From positions 1,426,001 through 1,490,000 of the forward strand of contig NC_007908.1 in the NCBI RefSeq assembly GCF_000013605.1: a stretch of DNA of 64,000 nucleotides, in the 5' to 3' direction. Shown in pieces: positions 54,557-64,000 of the stretch (positions are counted from its first letter, which is position 1; every line of letters begins with the position of its first letter). The notes beneath the pieces are model-generated. The model made no database searches. It was not told where the DNA came from and was given only the letters and a program-made list of their open reading frames with translations. The position numbers were made by a program, and so were the translations under genes. Origin of the DNA: Rhodoferax ferrireducens T118 (lineage in GTDB: Bacteria; Pseudomonadota; Gammaproteobacteria; Burkholderiales; Burkholderiaceae_C).

Positions 54557-56836
54557 ATGTCCGTCGTTGATCAACTGAAAAATTTTTTTGTCAAAAAAGT
54601 ACCTGAGTCTGATCAAGATTCCCGCTTGAGCCTTGGCGTGCCGGGCGCCACCCTATATCCGATGGAGTTGGATCAAATGACGGGCACAACAGAATCCGGA
54701 CAACAAAGACCGGTTGCGCCAGGGCGATCCAGTGGCGACACGGGTGAGGCGATTGATGACGAGGCGGCCAACCTGATTGCCCTTCCGATTTTGGGAAAGA
54801 AAACGGTAGTCCAGCATCAGCGCCTGCTTTCGATACTGCTGGGTCTGGCCTTGGTTTTGCTCGTAGTTGTGACTTTGTTTGCGTTAAACCAAGCGAACAA
54901 GGTGGCGCAGCAATTAGGGGCCACGGGACAGTCGCTGATGCAGTCACAGCGTCTGGCGAAGTCGGTTTCTCAGGCGTTGGTGGGTGGTGCAGAGGCATTC
55001 CCCGACGTGGTGGAGAGCTCGGGCGTTTTGGCCAAGTCAGTCCGCGGTCTGAAAGCCGGTGATGGGCAAATGGGATTGAGTGCCTTGAGTCCAGATTATT
55101 TGCCCGAGCTTGACAAGATCACGCCGCTGATGGAGAGGGCAGAAAAGAATGCGGCGATTGTGTTGGGCCAACAAAAAATATTGACGCAGGTCGGTGCCGC
55201 GCTTCGGCTGATCAACCGGCAATCGTCGGATTTACTGGAAATAGCAGAGACGGCGTCCTCCCTCAAGCTGCAACAAAACGCCGCCGCCGCAGAGATATCG
55301 GCGGCCGGTCAGTTGGTGATGTTGACACAGCGTATTGGCAAGTCTTCAAATGAGTTCCTGACGGTTGAGGGCGTGAGTCCGGAGGCGGTTTTTCTGTTGG
55401 GCAAGGACTTGAACTCGTTCAAGGAAATCGCCCAAGGCATGCTTGATGGCAGTCCCGAGTTGCGTTTGGGTGCGACGAAAGACCCGCAAACACGTGAGCA
55501 GTTGGCTGCCTTGATCAATCTTTTTGAGGAGACCCGAAAGCAGGCGGGGGCCATTTTGGGTAATCTGCAGGGGCTTGTTTCGGCCCGTGAAGCACAGGTT
55601 TCCATTATTGCGGACAGTGAACCTCTGCGTCGAAATCTTGAAGAGCTGCAGGGCAAACTGTCAGCACACGCAGGTCTCGGTGCTGGCGCTTTGTCGATGC
55701 TGGTGGGTTCTGTTTTGCTGGCGCTGCTTTGTGCTGGTGGCTTGTCCTATGTTCAATTGCTTGACAGCCGCAAGCGTCAGGTCGCGGCCGAAGCGCAGCG
55801 CCTGGAGGCCGAGCGTCAGGAGAAGGAGGCCAAACGTGTGAACGATGCGAACCAGGCTGCCATTTTGCGTTTGATGAACGAGTTGCAAACTGTCGCCGAA
55901 GGCGATTTGACGCAAGAGGCGACTGTGACAGAGGACATCACGGGGGCCATCGCCGATTCGGTCAATTACACGGTGGAGGAGTTGCGATCGCTGGTGGGTA
56001 ACGTGCAAAGTACGGTCACCCGTGTGGCGCAGACGACCGCTGAAGTGGACACGACGTCAACAGAGTTGTTGGCAGCCTCCAATGAACAGTTGCATGAAAT
56101 TCGGGAAACCGGCCGCTCGGTCGTGGATATGGCGTCACGAATCAATGACGTCTCCGTGCAGGCACAGGAATCTGCCTCGGTTGCCAGGCAGTCTCTGCAG
56201 GCTGCGGAGGTGGGTTTGAAGGCGGTGCAAAACACCATTGGCGGCATGAACTCGATTCGGGACCAGATACAGGAGACATCCAAGCGCATCAAGCGCCTGG
56301 GCGAGTCGTCGCAGGAAATTGGTGAAATCACGGAACTGATTTCCGACATTACCGAACAGACCAACGTGTTGGCGCTCAATGCCGCCATTCAGGCCGCGTC
56401 GGCCGGTGAAGCCGGGCGGGGCTTCTCGGTGGTGGCCGAGGAGGTACAGCGGCTTGCCGAACGATCAGCCGACGCGACGCGTCAAATTTCGGCACTGGTC
56501 AAAGCGATTCAAACCGACACGCAGGATGCGGTGGGTGCCATGGAGCGGTCAACCCAAGGGGTGGTGGAAGGCGCCAAGCTTTCGGACAACGCCGGTACTG
56601 CGTTGACTGAAATTGACCAGGTGTCCCGGCGCCTGGCGGAGCTGATCGAACAAATTTCCAGTTCAACCTCCCGCGAGGCGAACCTGGCCAACGTGGTGGC
56701 TGACAATATCCAGCACATTTTTGCGGTTACCGAACAGACGGGTGAGGGGACTCGTTCCACGGCAGCCCAGGTCCGCGAGCTCTCGAAAATGGCTGAAGAG
56801 TTGCGGCAGTCAGTGTCACGGTTCAAGATTGCCTGA
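54557..56836 (+). CDS. pilJ: Pil-Chp methyl-accepting protein PilJ
   Basis: 759-aa chemoreceptor. A ~90-residue cytoplasmic N-terminus, membrane segment 1 (LLGLALVLLVVVTLFAL, about 96-112), a periplasmic PilJ-type domain (about 115-370), segment 2 (MLVGSVLLALLCAGGLSYV, about 378-396), HAMP, then the MCP signalling tip (ISDITEQTNVLALNAAIQAA). No typical CheR/CheB tail pentapeptide is seen at the end. The N-terminus before the first membrane segment is longer than the Pseudomonas form. It is 44 bp upstream of chpA. Confidence 0.95.
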   Translation: MSVVDQLKNFFVKKVPESDQDSRLSLGVPGATLYPMELDQMTGTTESGQQRPVAPGRSSGDTGEAIDDEAANLIALPILGKKTVVQHQRLLSILLGLALVLLVVVTLFALNQANKVAQQLGATGQSLMQSQRLAKSVSQALVGGAEAFPDVVESSGVLAKSVRGLKAGDGQMGLSALSPDYLPELDKITPLMERAEKNAAIVLGQQKILTQVGAALRLINRQSSDLLEIAETASSLKLQQNAAAAEISAAGQLVMLTQRIGKSSNEFLTVEGVSPEAVFLLGKDLNSFKEIAQGMLDGSPELRLGATKDPQTREQLAALINLFEETRKQAGAILGNLQGLVSAREAQVSIIADSEPLRRNLEELQGKLSAHAGLGAGALSMLVGSVLLALLCAGGLSYVQLLDSRKRQVAAEAQRLEAERQEKEAKRVNDANQAAILRLMNELQTVAEGDLTQEATVTEDITGAIADSVNYTVEELRSLVGNVQSTVTRVAQTTAEVDTTSTELLAASNEQLHEIRETGRSVVDMASRINDVSVQAQESASVARQSLQAAEVGLKAVQNTIGGMNSIRDQIQETSKRIKRLGESSQEIGEITELISDITEQTNVLALNAAIQAASAGEAGRGFSVVAEEVQRLAERSADATRQISALVKAIQTDTQDAVGAMERSTQGVVEGAKLSDNAGTALTEIDQVSRRLAELIEQISSSTSREANLANVVADNIQHIFAVTEQTGEGTRSTAAQVRELSKMAEELRQSVSRFKIA

Positions 56837-56880
56837 CCTTCTTCAATCTGACCTTGTCGCCCTCAGGAGTGCACGATCCC

Positions 56881-59800
56881 ATGCAAGTAAACGCTGCCCC
56901 GACCGGCACCAGTGAACCGGTGCCCCACGACCTTGGGCCTTTGGCCTGGGTGCTCGAAGAGCTGCGTAAGTCGTTGAGCGGTGCGACCAAAGCCCTTCGC
57001 CGGTTCGTCCGTGATGCCGAGTTGGCGCGAGGTTCTGATCTGGCTGCGCTGGACGCCAGTCAGTTGCGCATCGCCCGCCAGCAATTGCATCAGGCGGTTG
57101 GCGCCCTGGAGATGGTCGGCATGGCTGTGCCGGCCAAGATATTGCGATCGATGGAAGCGCTGGCGCAGCGATTTGTGCAGCGCCCCGAGTTGTGCAGTGA
57201 CGAGGCCGCTAACAAGGTAGAGCGTGCCAGTTTTGCCCTGACTGAATATCTGGAAGGGGTTCTCAAAGGGAAAAACGCTTCGCCGGTGGCCTTGTTTCCC
57301 CAGTACCGCGATGTTTTGGAGCTGGTGGGCAATGATCGTGTTCATCCTGCGGACTTGTGGCCACTCGAATTGCGCTGGATTGACGTCGTTTTGCCACAAG
57401 AAGCGTTGGCGCTTGGCTATGATTCATTGGTTCGCACCCGCCTTGATAAGGCAGTTCTGCAAATCGTCAAGTCAGGCGACGTCGCCGCTGCACAGACCAT
57501 GCGCGGTATCAGTCTGGGGTTTGCAGCGGCCCAAGAGACATTGGAAGCACGCGTTTTTTGGAAGATTTCTGCGGCCTATTTTGAAGCTCTGTCCTTGGGT
57601 CTGTGCCCGCCGGATGTTTACGGCAAGCTGGCAGCTTCCCGAATCCTTCATCAATACAGGACCCTGGCGCGAGGCGAACCGGGAATTTCCGAGCGATTGG
57701 TGCAGGATTTGTTGTTCTTTTGTGCACAGGCGGTGCCTGCTCAGGCGGCTGATGCGCCCGTACTGGCTGCGGTTCGTGCTGCGTATGGGTTGACCCAGAC
57801 GAAATCATTTGATTACGAACGGCCTCAGTTTGGACGTTTCGATCCAGCGCTACTGGTTCAGGCCCGCAAGCGTATTGCGGCCGCCACCGAAACCTGGTCC
57901 GCGTTAGCCGGGGGCGATACCAATCGCTTGAAGGTGGCCCTTGACCAATTCACTCTGGTGACCGATTCAGTATTGAAAATGCATCCCGAGAGTGCCGATT
58001 TGGTGCGGGCATTGACGCAGGCGATTGAAAAGACGGCGCTATCTGGTGAGGCGCCTGCCCCCGCACTTGCCATGGAAGTTGCAACCGTTGTGCTGTATCT
58101 TGAGGCCGCCTATGACGATCTGGATCCGACCGACTCGCAGATGAAAGAGCGCAGTGCCAGTCTTGCAGCCCGGATGGAGAATGTCAACGCGGGCGGGCAA
58201 CCGGAGCCGCTCGAGGCTTGGATGGAGGAGTTGTACCGCAGGGTCAGTGATCGTCAGATCATGGGTAGTGTCGTTGACGAGTTGCGAATGACGCTTGGGG
58301 GCGTTGAAAAATCGCTGGATTCATTCTTTCGTAATCCTCTTGATAAGGTTCCTTTGCACGAGGTGCCTAGTCAGCTGGCACAGATGCGGGGAGTCTTTTC
58401 GGTTTTGGGTCTTGATCAGGCAGCCCTGGCAACGCTGCGCATGCGTGACAGTGTCGAGAAATTTCTGGTTGACGATATTGACGCTGATGCTGCGCGAGCG
58501 GGCGTTTTTGAAAAGCTGGGCAACAGCCTGGGGGCCCTCGGGTTTCTGATTGACATGCTGAGTTACCAGCGCACGCTGGCCAAGAAACTCTTTGTGTACG
58601 ACGAGGACTTGGGTGAGTTCAAGCCCTTGATGGGGCGTGAAAAGACGGGCGATCGGACCGCAGAGAGCCCGTCGGTGCCTGGCGTTGACAAGGTTTCCGA
58701 CAATGCGCTGGCTGCCGTGGAAGCGCCTCCTGAGAGCTTGTCGGCAGCAGTTCCTGCCGAAGAGCCAGCTCCGGCGCTGGTCTTGGCGCCAGAACCGGTC
58801 ACCCTGGTGCTGGCCGAGCCGGCAGACGATGACGATGAGACTGACTTGAAGGATATCTTCCTTGAAGAAGCGCGTGAAGTGCTTCATGCCGGGCTTGAGG
58901 CGATCGCCGCATTGGCAGACGAGCCCGCAGATATGGGGCAACAGACGACATTGAGGCGCGCTTTTCATACGCTCAAAGGCAGCTCACGCATGGTGGGCCT
59001 CAGTGAATTTGGTGAAGCAGCCTGGTCCCTGGAGCAGTTGCTCAATACCTGGTTGGCCGAGCAAAAGCCTGCCAGCAGTGAACTGGTCAGACTTGCAGAC
59101 AGGGCCCTGCACGGCTTCGACCGTTGGGTCGAGGATATTGCAGCAGGAGAAGATGCGAAGTGGAATGCGCAGGCCTTTCGCAAGGCTGCTGACGGTTTGC
59201 GCCTTGATAACACCGAAGTTGAATTTTTGTTGCCGGGTGAAGAGGTGCAGAGCCCAGCCCCGGAAGAGACCCCGCATGCCGATTTCGTTTCGACACAAGT
59301 TATTGATCTGGACTTGACGCAGACTTTTGATGTCAATCTCGCCTTGGCGGTCGATGGCGGTTCGGGATTGTCCTCGGCGGCTCGGGTCCCGGATGAGCCG
59401 CTGGCACTTGACGACTTCGATTTTGGTGTTGGCGCTGACTGGACGCCGTCACCTGATGAGGCCGCAGTTGTTCCGGACATTTCGGACGAAGTGGAGACGT
59501 TCGCGGCCGAGCTTGCTGTCCCTGTGAGTGAAGCCGCCGACGTTCAGCCTGAGCCTCAACAGGCCAGTTTTTTAGATTTGGATCTGGAAGAACAGGTCAA
59601 GGTTATCGGATCCCTGCGCATTGGTATCCCGCTCTACAACGTCTACCTGAACGAGGCAGATGAGTTGTCCCGGCGCTTGCTGACAGAACTGAGCGAATGG
59701 GCTCTGGAGTTGCATCAACCGGTTTCGGAAACGACGGTGGCACTGGCACATTCCCTGGCTGGCAGTTCGGCAACGGTTGGTTTTTTTGCCCTGTCCGAGA

Positions 59801-62547
59801 TGGCGCGGGCGCTGGAACATGCCTTGCAGCATGTGCGGCTTCATGTTCAGGGCATTCCAGAGCACGCCCAGGTATTCATGGCGGCGGCAGAGGATATGCG
59901 CCGCCTGCTGCATCAATTCGCAGCAGGATTCCTCAAGGAGCCCGATCAGGCGCTGCTCGACGCACTGAAGGCTATTCTGGAAATCGAATTCCCGGCCGTT
60001 GCAGCGGGCGTTGTTGACAGCTTTTACGCTCAACTGGCGGATGAGCCGGAAATTGCCGCGCCGCCCGGCTTTGATCAGGTCACGGACAGTGTCGTGACGG
60101 AGTCAGAAGCAGAAGCAGAAGCAGAAGCAGAAGCAGAAGCAGAAGCAGAAGCAGAATCGCTTGCAGAGCCGTTTGTATTGACGCCTGACGCCGAAGTCGA
60201 ACATATTGATGCACTTGATGCGCTTGACGTTGACCTCTTCCCGATTTTTGAGGACGAGGCGCTTGAATTGTTGCCGCAGCTCGGCGGCGCCTTGAGGCAG
60301 TGGACGGCCCGCCCCGACAACCTGGGTGCTCGAAATGAGGTGCTGCGGGTTTTGCACACGCTCAAAGGCAGCAGTCGACTGGCCGGTGCCATGCAATTGG
60401 GTGAGATGACTCACCGCATGGAGAGCGCGATTGAACGGATGGGGAGCGAATCTTTGTCGGCGGCACAGCTGGAGCCCCTGTTGGCTCGGTTTGATGCCAT
60501 GCAGGCCAACTTTGACCAATTGCGCGCAACGCCGGAACAGGCCTTGATTTTGCCGGAGGTCAGTGCGGCGCCCCAGGAGGAGATCGCCCCAGCCGGGCTC
60601 GCCGAGGTGGCGGCTGCAGAGACCGAGCCGACAAAATTGGTGGCGCCCGATACATCGGGATTTATTACGCGGGCATCGCCACGCCCGGGAGCTCAGCAAA
60701 CTGTGCGTGTGCGTTCACAGCTGCTGGACCGCCTGGTGAATCAGGCGGGAGAGGTGATGATCACGCGGTCCCGGATGGAGGCTCGCTTGGGGCAGTTGCG
60801 TGGGTCATTGGGTGAACTTACCGGCAATCTGGATCGCTTGAGAAATCAGTTGCGCGATATCGAGGTGCAGTCGGAGTCCCAGATGCAGTCGCGGCTGGCA
60901 CAGGCCAAGGACACCGCGCAGGGCTTTGATCCGCTGGAATTTGACCGCTTTACCCGGGTGCAGGAACTCACCCGGATGATGGCTGAATCAGTGCATGACG
61001 TCGCGACGGTGCAACGTAACTTGCAGCGTGCGGTGCAGGGGAGTGAAGACGATCTGATCGCCCAGGGGCGCCAGGCCCGTGAATTGCAGCGCGACCTGTT
61101 GCGCACTCGAATGGTGGAGTTCGACGGAATTTCAGACCGTCTGTACGGCGTTGTTCGCCAGGCATCCAAGGAAGCGAACAAGCAGGTCAAGCTCGACATC
61201 AAAGGGGGGTCTCTGGATATGGATCGCGGCGTGCTGGATCGCATGGCGCCCGTTTTTGAACATTTGCTGCGCAATTCGGTGGCACATGGTATTGAGGACT
61301 CGTCGCTGCGTGTGGCAGCGGGGAAACCGATGATCGGTAGCATTGGCATTCATCTGCAACAACAAAGCAATGATGTCACGGTGGAGTTCAGTGACGATGG
61401 CGCCGGGCTGGACCTGGACCGGATCCGGGAAAAGGCACGGGCCAATGGTCTGATGCCGCAGGATGGCACATTGACCGATGACGAGGCCGCCGATCTGATA
61501 TTTACCCCTGGCTTTTCCACCGCCGAGCAGATCACCGAGTTGGCCGGTCGCGGCATTGGCATGGACGTCGTGCGCTCCGAAGTCAGCGCGCTGGGTGGCC
61601 GCATTGAAACTTCGACCGAACGTGGACAGGGAACGAAGTTCAAGCTGGTGCTGCCGCTTACCACTGCGGTGACGCAGGTGGTCATGTTGCGCATCGGCGA
61701 GTTGGTGGTTGGCGTGTCGGCGAATCTGGTTGAGATGGTACGGCGGGTGCCGATTGCCGATCTTGAGCGCGCCTATCAGGACCATGTCTTTGCATATGGT
61801 GGCGAGCAGGTGCCGTTTTTCTGGGGTGGTGCTCTGCTGCAGGCATCGGCGCACAGCAACGAGGCCGTCACCAAGACGCTGCCGGTGGCTATTTTCCGCA
61901 GTGCCGGTCAAAGAATTGCGGTGCACTTCGATGAAGTGTTGGGTAATCAGGAAGTGGTGGTCAAAAACCTCGGACCTCAATTGTCCCGTCTGCCGGGCCT
62001 GACCGGTATGTCGGTGTTGGCCTCAGGTGCGGTGGTCTTGATCTACAACCCGGTGGCCCTGGCTTCCGTTTATGGCGAGCGAGCGCGGCACCTCAGTCTG
62101 GATGCAGCGCAGGCTGTGGACCAAGCCGCCACAGCATCACAGGCGTCGTCGCTGACCAGTGTCAATCAGGCGCCCCTGGTGTTGGTGGTTGACGATTCGA
62201 TCACGGTGCGCCGTGTCACCCAGCGCCTGCTCAAACGCGAAGGCTTTCGGGTGGCTCTGGCCATCGATGGTCTGCAGGCGCTGGAGCGTTTGCAAGAGGA
62301 AAAGCCGGCGGTTGTTCTCTCTGACATCGAAATGCCGCGCATGGATGGCTTCGACCTGGTGCGAAATATCCGAGGTGATGCCAAACTGCGCGATCTTCCC
62401 ATCATCATGATTACCTCGCGTATTGCCGAGAAACATCGTGAACGCGCCCGTGAACTCGGTGTTGATCACTACTTGGGCAAACCGTATTCAGAAGACGAAC
62501 TGATTGCTTTGGTGCGGCAGTATTGCACCGCGGCTGTTGAGGCTTAA
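56881..62547 (+). CDS. chpA: Pil-Chp hybrid CheA-like kinase
   Basis: 1888-aa kinase of the type IV pilus chemosensory system. Three Hpt domains with clear histidines: His696 (HTLKGSS), His957 (HSLAGSS) and His1159 (HTLKGSS). The N-terminal 560 residues look like further degenerate helical Hpt/FimL-like modules. Then dimerisation (VRSQLLDRLVNQAGEVMITR), ATPase (LLRNSVAHGIED, DDGAGLDL, GRGIGMDVV), CheW domain, and a C-terminal receiver with Asp1815 (LSDIEMPRMDG). Pseudomonas ChpA has more Hpt domains, so phosphorelay inputs differ. An (Glu-Ala)n linker near residue 1075-1092 is coded by a hexanucleotide repeat. The ATG at 56881 has CAGGAG upstream. Confidence 0.95.
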   Translation: MQVNAAPTGTSEPVPHDLGPLAWVLEELRKSLSGATKALRRFVRDAELARGSDLAALDASQLRIARQQLHQAVGALEMVGMAVPAKILRSMEALAQRFVQRPELCSDEAANKVERASFALTEYLEGVLKGKNASPVALFPQYRDVLELVGNDRVHPADLWPLELRWIDVVLPQEALALGYDSLVRTRLDKAVLQIVKSGDVAAAQTMRGISLGFAAAQETLEARVFWKISAAYFEALSLGLCPPDVYGKLAASRILHQYRTLARGEPGISERLVQDLLFFCAQAVPAQAADAPVLAAVRAAYGLTQTKSFDYERPQFGRFDPALLVQARKRIAAATETWSALAGGDTNRLKVALDQFTLVTDSVLKMHPESADLVRALTQAIEKTALSGEAPAPALAMEVATVVLYLEAAYDDLDPTDSQMKERSASLAARMENVNAGGQPEPLEAWMEELYRRVSDRQIMGSVVDELRMTLGGVEKSLDSFFRNPLDKVPLHEVPSQLAQMRGVFSVLGLDQAALATLRMRDSVEKFLVDDIDADAARAGVFEKLGNSLGALGFLIDMLSYQRTLAKKLFVYDEDLGEFKPLMGREKTGDRTAESPSVPGVDKVSDNALAAVEAPPESLSAAVPAEEPAPALVLAPEPVTLVLAEPADDDDETDLKDIFLEEAREVLHAGLEAIAALADEPADMGQQTTLRRAFHTLKGSSRMVGLSEFGEAAWSLEQLLNTWLAEQKPASSELVRLADRALHGFDRWVEDIAAGEDAKWNAQAFRKAADGLRLDNTEVEFLLPGEEVQSPAPEETPHADFVSTQVIDLDLTQTFDVNLALAVDGGSGLSSAARVPDEPLALDDFDFGVGADWTPSPDEAAVVPDISDEVETFAAELAVPVSEAADVQPEPQQASFLDLDLEEQVKVIGSLRIGIPLYNVYLNEADELSRRLLTELSEWALELHQPVSETTVALAHSLAGSSATVGFFALSEMARALEHALQHVRLHVQGIPEHAQVFMAAAEDMRRLLHQFAAGFLKEPDQALLDALKAILEIEFPAVAAGVVDSFYAQLADEPEIAAPPGFDQVTDSVVTESEAEAEAEAEAEAEAEAESLAEPFVLTPDAEVEHIDALDALDVDLFPIFEDEALELLPQLGGALRQWTARPDNLGARNEVLRVLHTLKGSSRLAGAMQLGEMTHRMESAIERMGSESLSAAQLEPLLARFDAMQANFDQLRATPEQALILPEVSAAPQEEIAPAGLAEVAAAETEPTKLVAPDTSGFITRASPRPGAQQTVRVRSQLLDRLVNQAGEVMITRSRMEARLGQLRGSLGELTGNLDRLRNQLRDIEVQSESQMQSRLAQAKDTAQGFDPLEFDRFTRVQELTRMMAESVHDVATVQRNLQRAVQGSEDDLIAQGRQARELQRDLLRTRMVEFDGISDRLYGVVRQASKEANKQVKLDIKGGSLDMDRGVLDRMAPVFEHLLRNSVAHGIEDSSLRVAAGKPMIGSIGIHLQQQSNDVTVEFSDDGAGLDLDRIREKARANGLMPQDGTLTDDEAADLIFTPGFSTAEQITELAGRGIGMDVVRSEVSALGGRIETSTERGQGTKFKLVLPLTTAVTQVVMLRIGELVVGVSANLVEMVRRVPIADLERAYQDHVFAYGGEQVPFFWGGALLQASAHSNEAVTKTLPVAIFRSAGQRIAVHFDEVLGNQEVVVKNLGPQLSRLPGLTGMSVLASGAVVLIYNPVALASVYGERARHLSLDAAQAVDQAATASQASSLTSVNQAPLVLVVDDSITVRRVTQRLLKREGFRVALAIDGLQALERLQEEKPAVVLSDIEMPRMDGFDLVRNIRGDAKLRDLPIIMITSRIAEKHRERARELGVDHYLGKPYSEDELIALVRQYCTAAVEA
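60105..60152 (+). repeat. AGAAGC hexanucleotide repeat, 8 units, in chpA
   Basis: Eight perfect AGAAGC units (plus a partial AGAA) code for an alternating Glu-Ala run between Hpt domains 2 and 3. A change in copy number would keep the frame and only vary linker length by two residues per unit. Confidence 0.9.
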
Positions 62548-62550
62548 AAC

Positions 62551-62605
62551 TGCCTCTAGCCCGCATGAATGTTGAAGTATTTGCTACTATATTTATAGTA
62601 ACAAT
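62551..62605 (-). repeat. dispersed repeat, copy 12
   Basis: GCCTCTAGCCCGC at one end and the inverted repeat TTGCTACTATA/TATAGTAACAA (one mismatch) at the other, reverse orientation. It fills the gap between the convergent chpA and photolyase genes. Confidence 0.75.
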
Positions 62606-64000
62606 TCAGGTGGCAGCTTGGTGCTTTTTGACGACAGCGTAGCGCTGTAAGGTCAGCGCACGTGCCGCAGCGTGCGCCACGATCGGCGCGGGGTAGTTTT
62701 GGCCCAGCGTCACGCCCTCCATTTGCAGCTCAAGCGCTTGGGCGGTCCACGGCGCGTGAATGACTTTGCTCGGTAGTCGGGCCAGTTGTGGCAAGTAGCG
62801 GCGGATGAATTTACCGTCGGCATCAAACTTTTCACTTTGGGTCACCGGATTGAAAATCCTGAAGTACGGCTGCGCATCGCAACCGCTGGAACTGACCCAC
62901 TGCCAGCCACCGTTGTTGGCCGCCAGGTCAAAGTCATTGAGGTGCCTGGCAAAGTATTTTTCGCCCCAGCGCCAGTCAATCCCGAGGTCTTTCACCAAAA
63001 AGCTGCCCGCCACCATGCGCAGGCGATTGTGCATGTAGCCAGTCTGGTTGATCTGGGCCATGGCAGCATCCACCAGCGGATAACCGGTTCGTCCCTCGCA
63101 CCAGGCTTGGAACAGGGAATCAGCGTGCTTGCCGTGTTCCCATTTGATCGCGTCGTACTCGGGCTTGAAGGCGCCTTGTGCCACGTGCGGAAAATTAGCC
63201 AGAATCGAGAAATAAAAATCCCGCCAGATCAATTCTCCCAGCCAGACCGCCGCGCCTCGGCTACCCTGAATCTGCCGTTGCAAGGCGGTGGCAGCCAGTT
63301 GGCGAACCGACACCGTGCCAAAGCGCAGGTGCACACCAAGATAGCTCGGACCCTTGACCGCTGGCAAGTCCCTTGTTTCATGGTAACTGTCCATACGTTC
63401 AAAAAAATCTTCAAACAGCCGGGCGCCGCCCGACGCCCCGGTTGGAATCTTGAGTTGACTCAGGTTGGTTTTTTCAAAGCCGATAGCGGCCAGTGTCGGC
63501 ACCGGTTGTTGCAGGCCCTCAGGTCGGGGGACCAGCGCCTGCGCAACCGGTGTGGCGTCATGGTGGCGCAAATGCTGCGGTGTTACCGTTGCCAGCCAGG
63601 TGTTCTTGTAGGGTGTGAAAACGCCATAGGGTGTGCCGGTTTTGCTCAGAATCTCGCGATTTTCAAAAATCACATGATCCTTGCAGGTGTGCAGGACAAT
63701 ACCGACGTGCGCCAGGGCACCCCGTACCCGGGCATCGCGTGCCAGCGCTTGCGGCTCGTAGTCATGGGCCGCAAAAACCGCCTGCACCTGCAGTGTTTTG
63801 GCCAGTGTGACTATTTCCTCGCTGGCCACGGCGTGGCGCACGATCAGGCCGACACCCGCCTTGCCGCTGAGCTGGCCCAATGCCACGTCCAGTTCACACA
63901 AGGACGCCCGGATAAATTCGACCCGGCGGTCAGCGCGTGGCAGGGTGTCGAGGATGTCACGGTCAAAGACAAAAACGCAGTGAAGCTGGCGGCAGGCCGC
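62606..64000 (-). CDS. phrB: deoxyribodipyrimidine photolyase, N-terminus beyond the window
   Basis: Light-driven repair enzyme for cyclobutane pyrimidine dimers, FAD-dependent. 464 codons are visible; the frame is open to base 64000, where the first visible residues read ACRQLHCVFVFDRDILDTLP, matching the folate/deazaflavin antenna domain just after its start. The FAD and DNA-binding core is clear: GEFIWRDFY-type (GELIWRDFYFSIL), YPLVDAAMAQINQTGYMHNR, GDWRWGEKYF-like (DWRWGEKYFARHLNDFDLAANNGGWQW, split across positions). Convergent with chpA across repeat copy 12. Confidence 0.95.
   Translation of the reverse strand, partial: AACRQLHCVFVFDRDILDTLPRADRRVEFIRASLCELDVALGQLSGKAGVGLIVRHAVASEEIVTLAKTLQVQAVFAAHDYEPQALARDARVRGALAHVGIVLHTCKDHVIFENREILSKTGTPYGVFTPYKNTWLATVTPQHLRHHDATPVAQALVPRPEGLQQPVPTLAAIGFEKTNLSQLKIPTGASGGARLFEDFFERMDSYHETRDLPAVKGPSYLGVHLRFGTVSVRQLAATALQRQIQGSRGAAVWLGELIWRDFYFSILANFPHVAQGAFKPEYDAIKWEHGKHADSLFQAWCEGRTGYPLVDAAMAQINQTGYMHNRLRMVAGSFLVKDLGIDWRWGEKYFARHLNDFDLAANNGGWQWVSSSGCDAQPYFRIFNPVTQSEKFDADGKFIRRYLPQLARLPSKVIHAPWTAQALELQMEGVTLGQNYPAPIVAHAAARALTLQRYAVVKKHQAAT

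Noticed and set aside
60105..60152. Short tandem array as a possible CRISPR
   Set aside because: Perfect 6-bp units without spacers inside a protein gene; it is a simple-sequence repeat.

Overview
The window is a GC-rich bacterial chromosome segment. Its gene content and order suggest a betaproteobacterium of the Comamonadaceae, probably Rhodoferax- or Polaromonas-like. The evidence is the block thrS-infC-rpmI-rplT-pheS-pheT-ihfA-merR-tRNA-Pro, the block hemL-rubredoxin-pilGHIJ-chpA, and a dispersed ~55-60 bp repeat of a kind I associate with that family. The genus is an inference from memory, not a database result.

Layout. 1-31.5 kb is core chromosome: metY (partial), a TrpB2-type synthase, serB, an NRDE protein, mfd, a fused ispDF, a CaiB-like CoA-transferase, a nitronate monooxygenase-like flavoprotein, aceA with a conspicuous operator region, the translation block (thrS to ihfA, with an AUC-started infC), tRNA-Pro(GGG), lpxH, two cyclophilins, an L,D-transpeptidase, a TPR protein, cysS, a DNA glycosylase, accA, tilS, lysC and tRNA-Ser(GCU). 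51.4-64 kb is core again: hemL, a rubredoxin, the Pil-Chp chemosensory operon controlling type IV pili, and a photolyase running off the end.

31.6-51.3 kb is a ~19.7 kb genomic island integrated at the 3' end of tRNA-Ser(GCU). It carries a P4-type integrase. An imperfect copy of the tRNA end lies at 51265-51279, and GGGGGTAT direct repeats lie near both ends. Inside, from left to right, are: a 1.1 kb gene-free segment with tandem structured repeats and an attC-like inverted repeat; a ParA ATPase with a small partner; a replication-like operon (AlpA, a 32-aa membrane peptide, Toprim, a DUF3987-like protein and accessory proteins); an uncharacterised two-gene module (418 and 262 aa); and, divergently, a small ribbon-helix-helix gene leading a complete type I restriction-modification operon hsdM-hsdS-hsdR. 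A fifth, overlapping gene in that operon carries D-ExK-QxxxY nuclease motifs. The HsdS subunit contains two target-recognition repeats that are identical over 492 bp of DNA.

Most unusual signals: (1) twelve copies of one dispersed repeat, several embedded in frame inside protein genes (ispD, tilS, the PpiA signal peptide, the island's DUF3987 gene); (2) the HsdS with duplicated recognition domains plus the added nuclease-like gene; (3) a tandem non-coding element whose hairpins differ by compensatory base changes; (4) the divergent RHH / 418-aa / 262-aa module next to the restriction operon, with no function I recognise.
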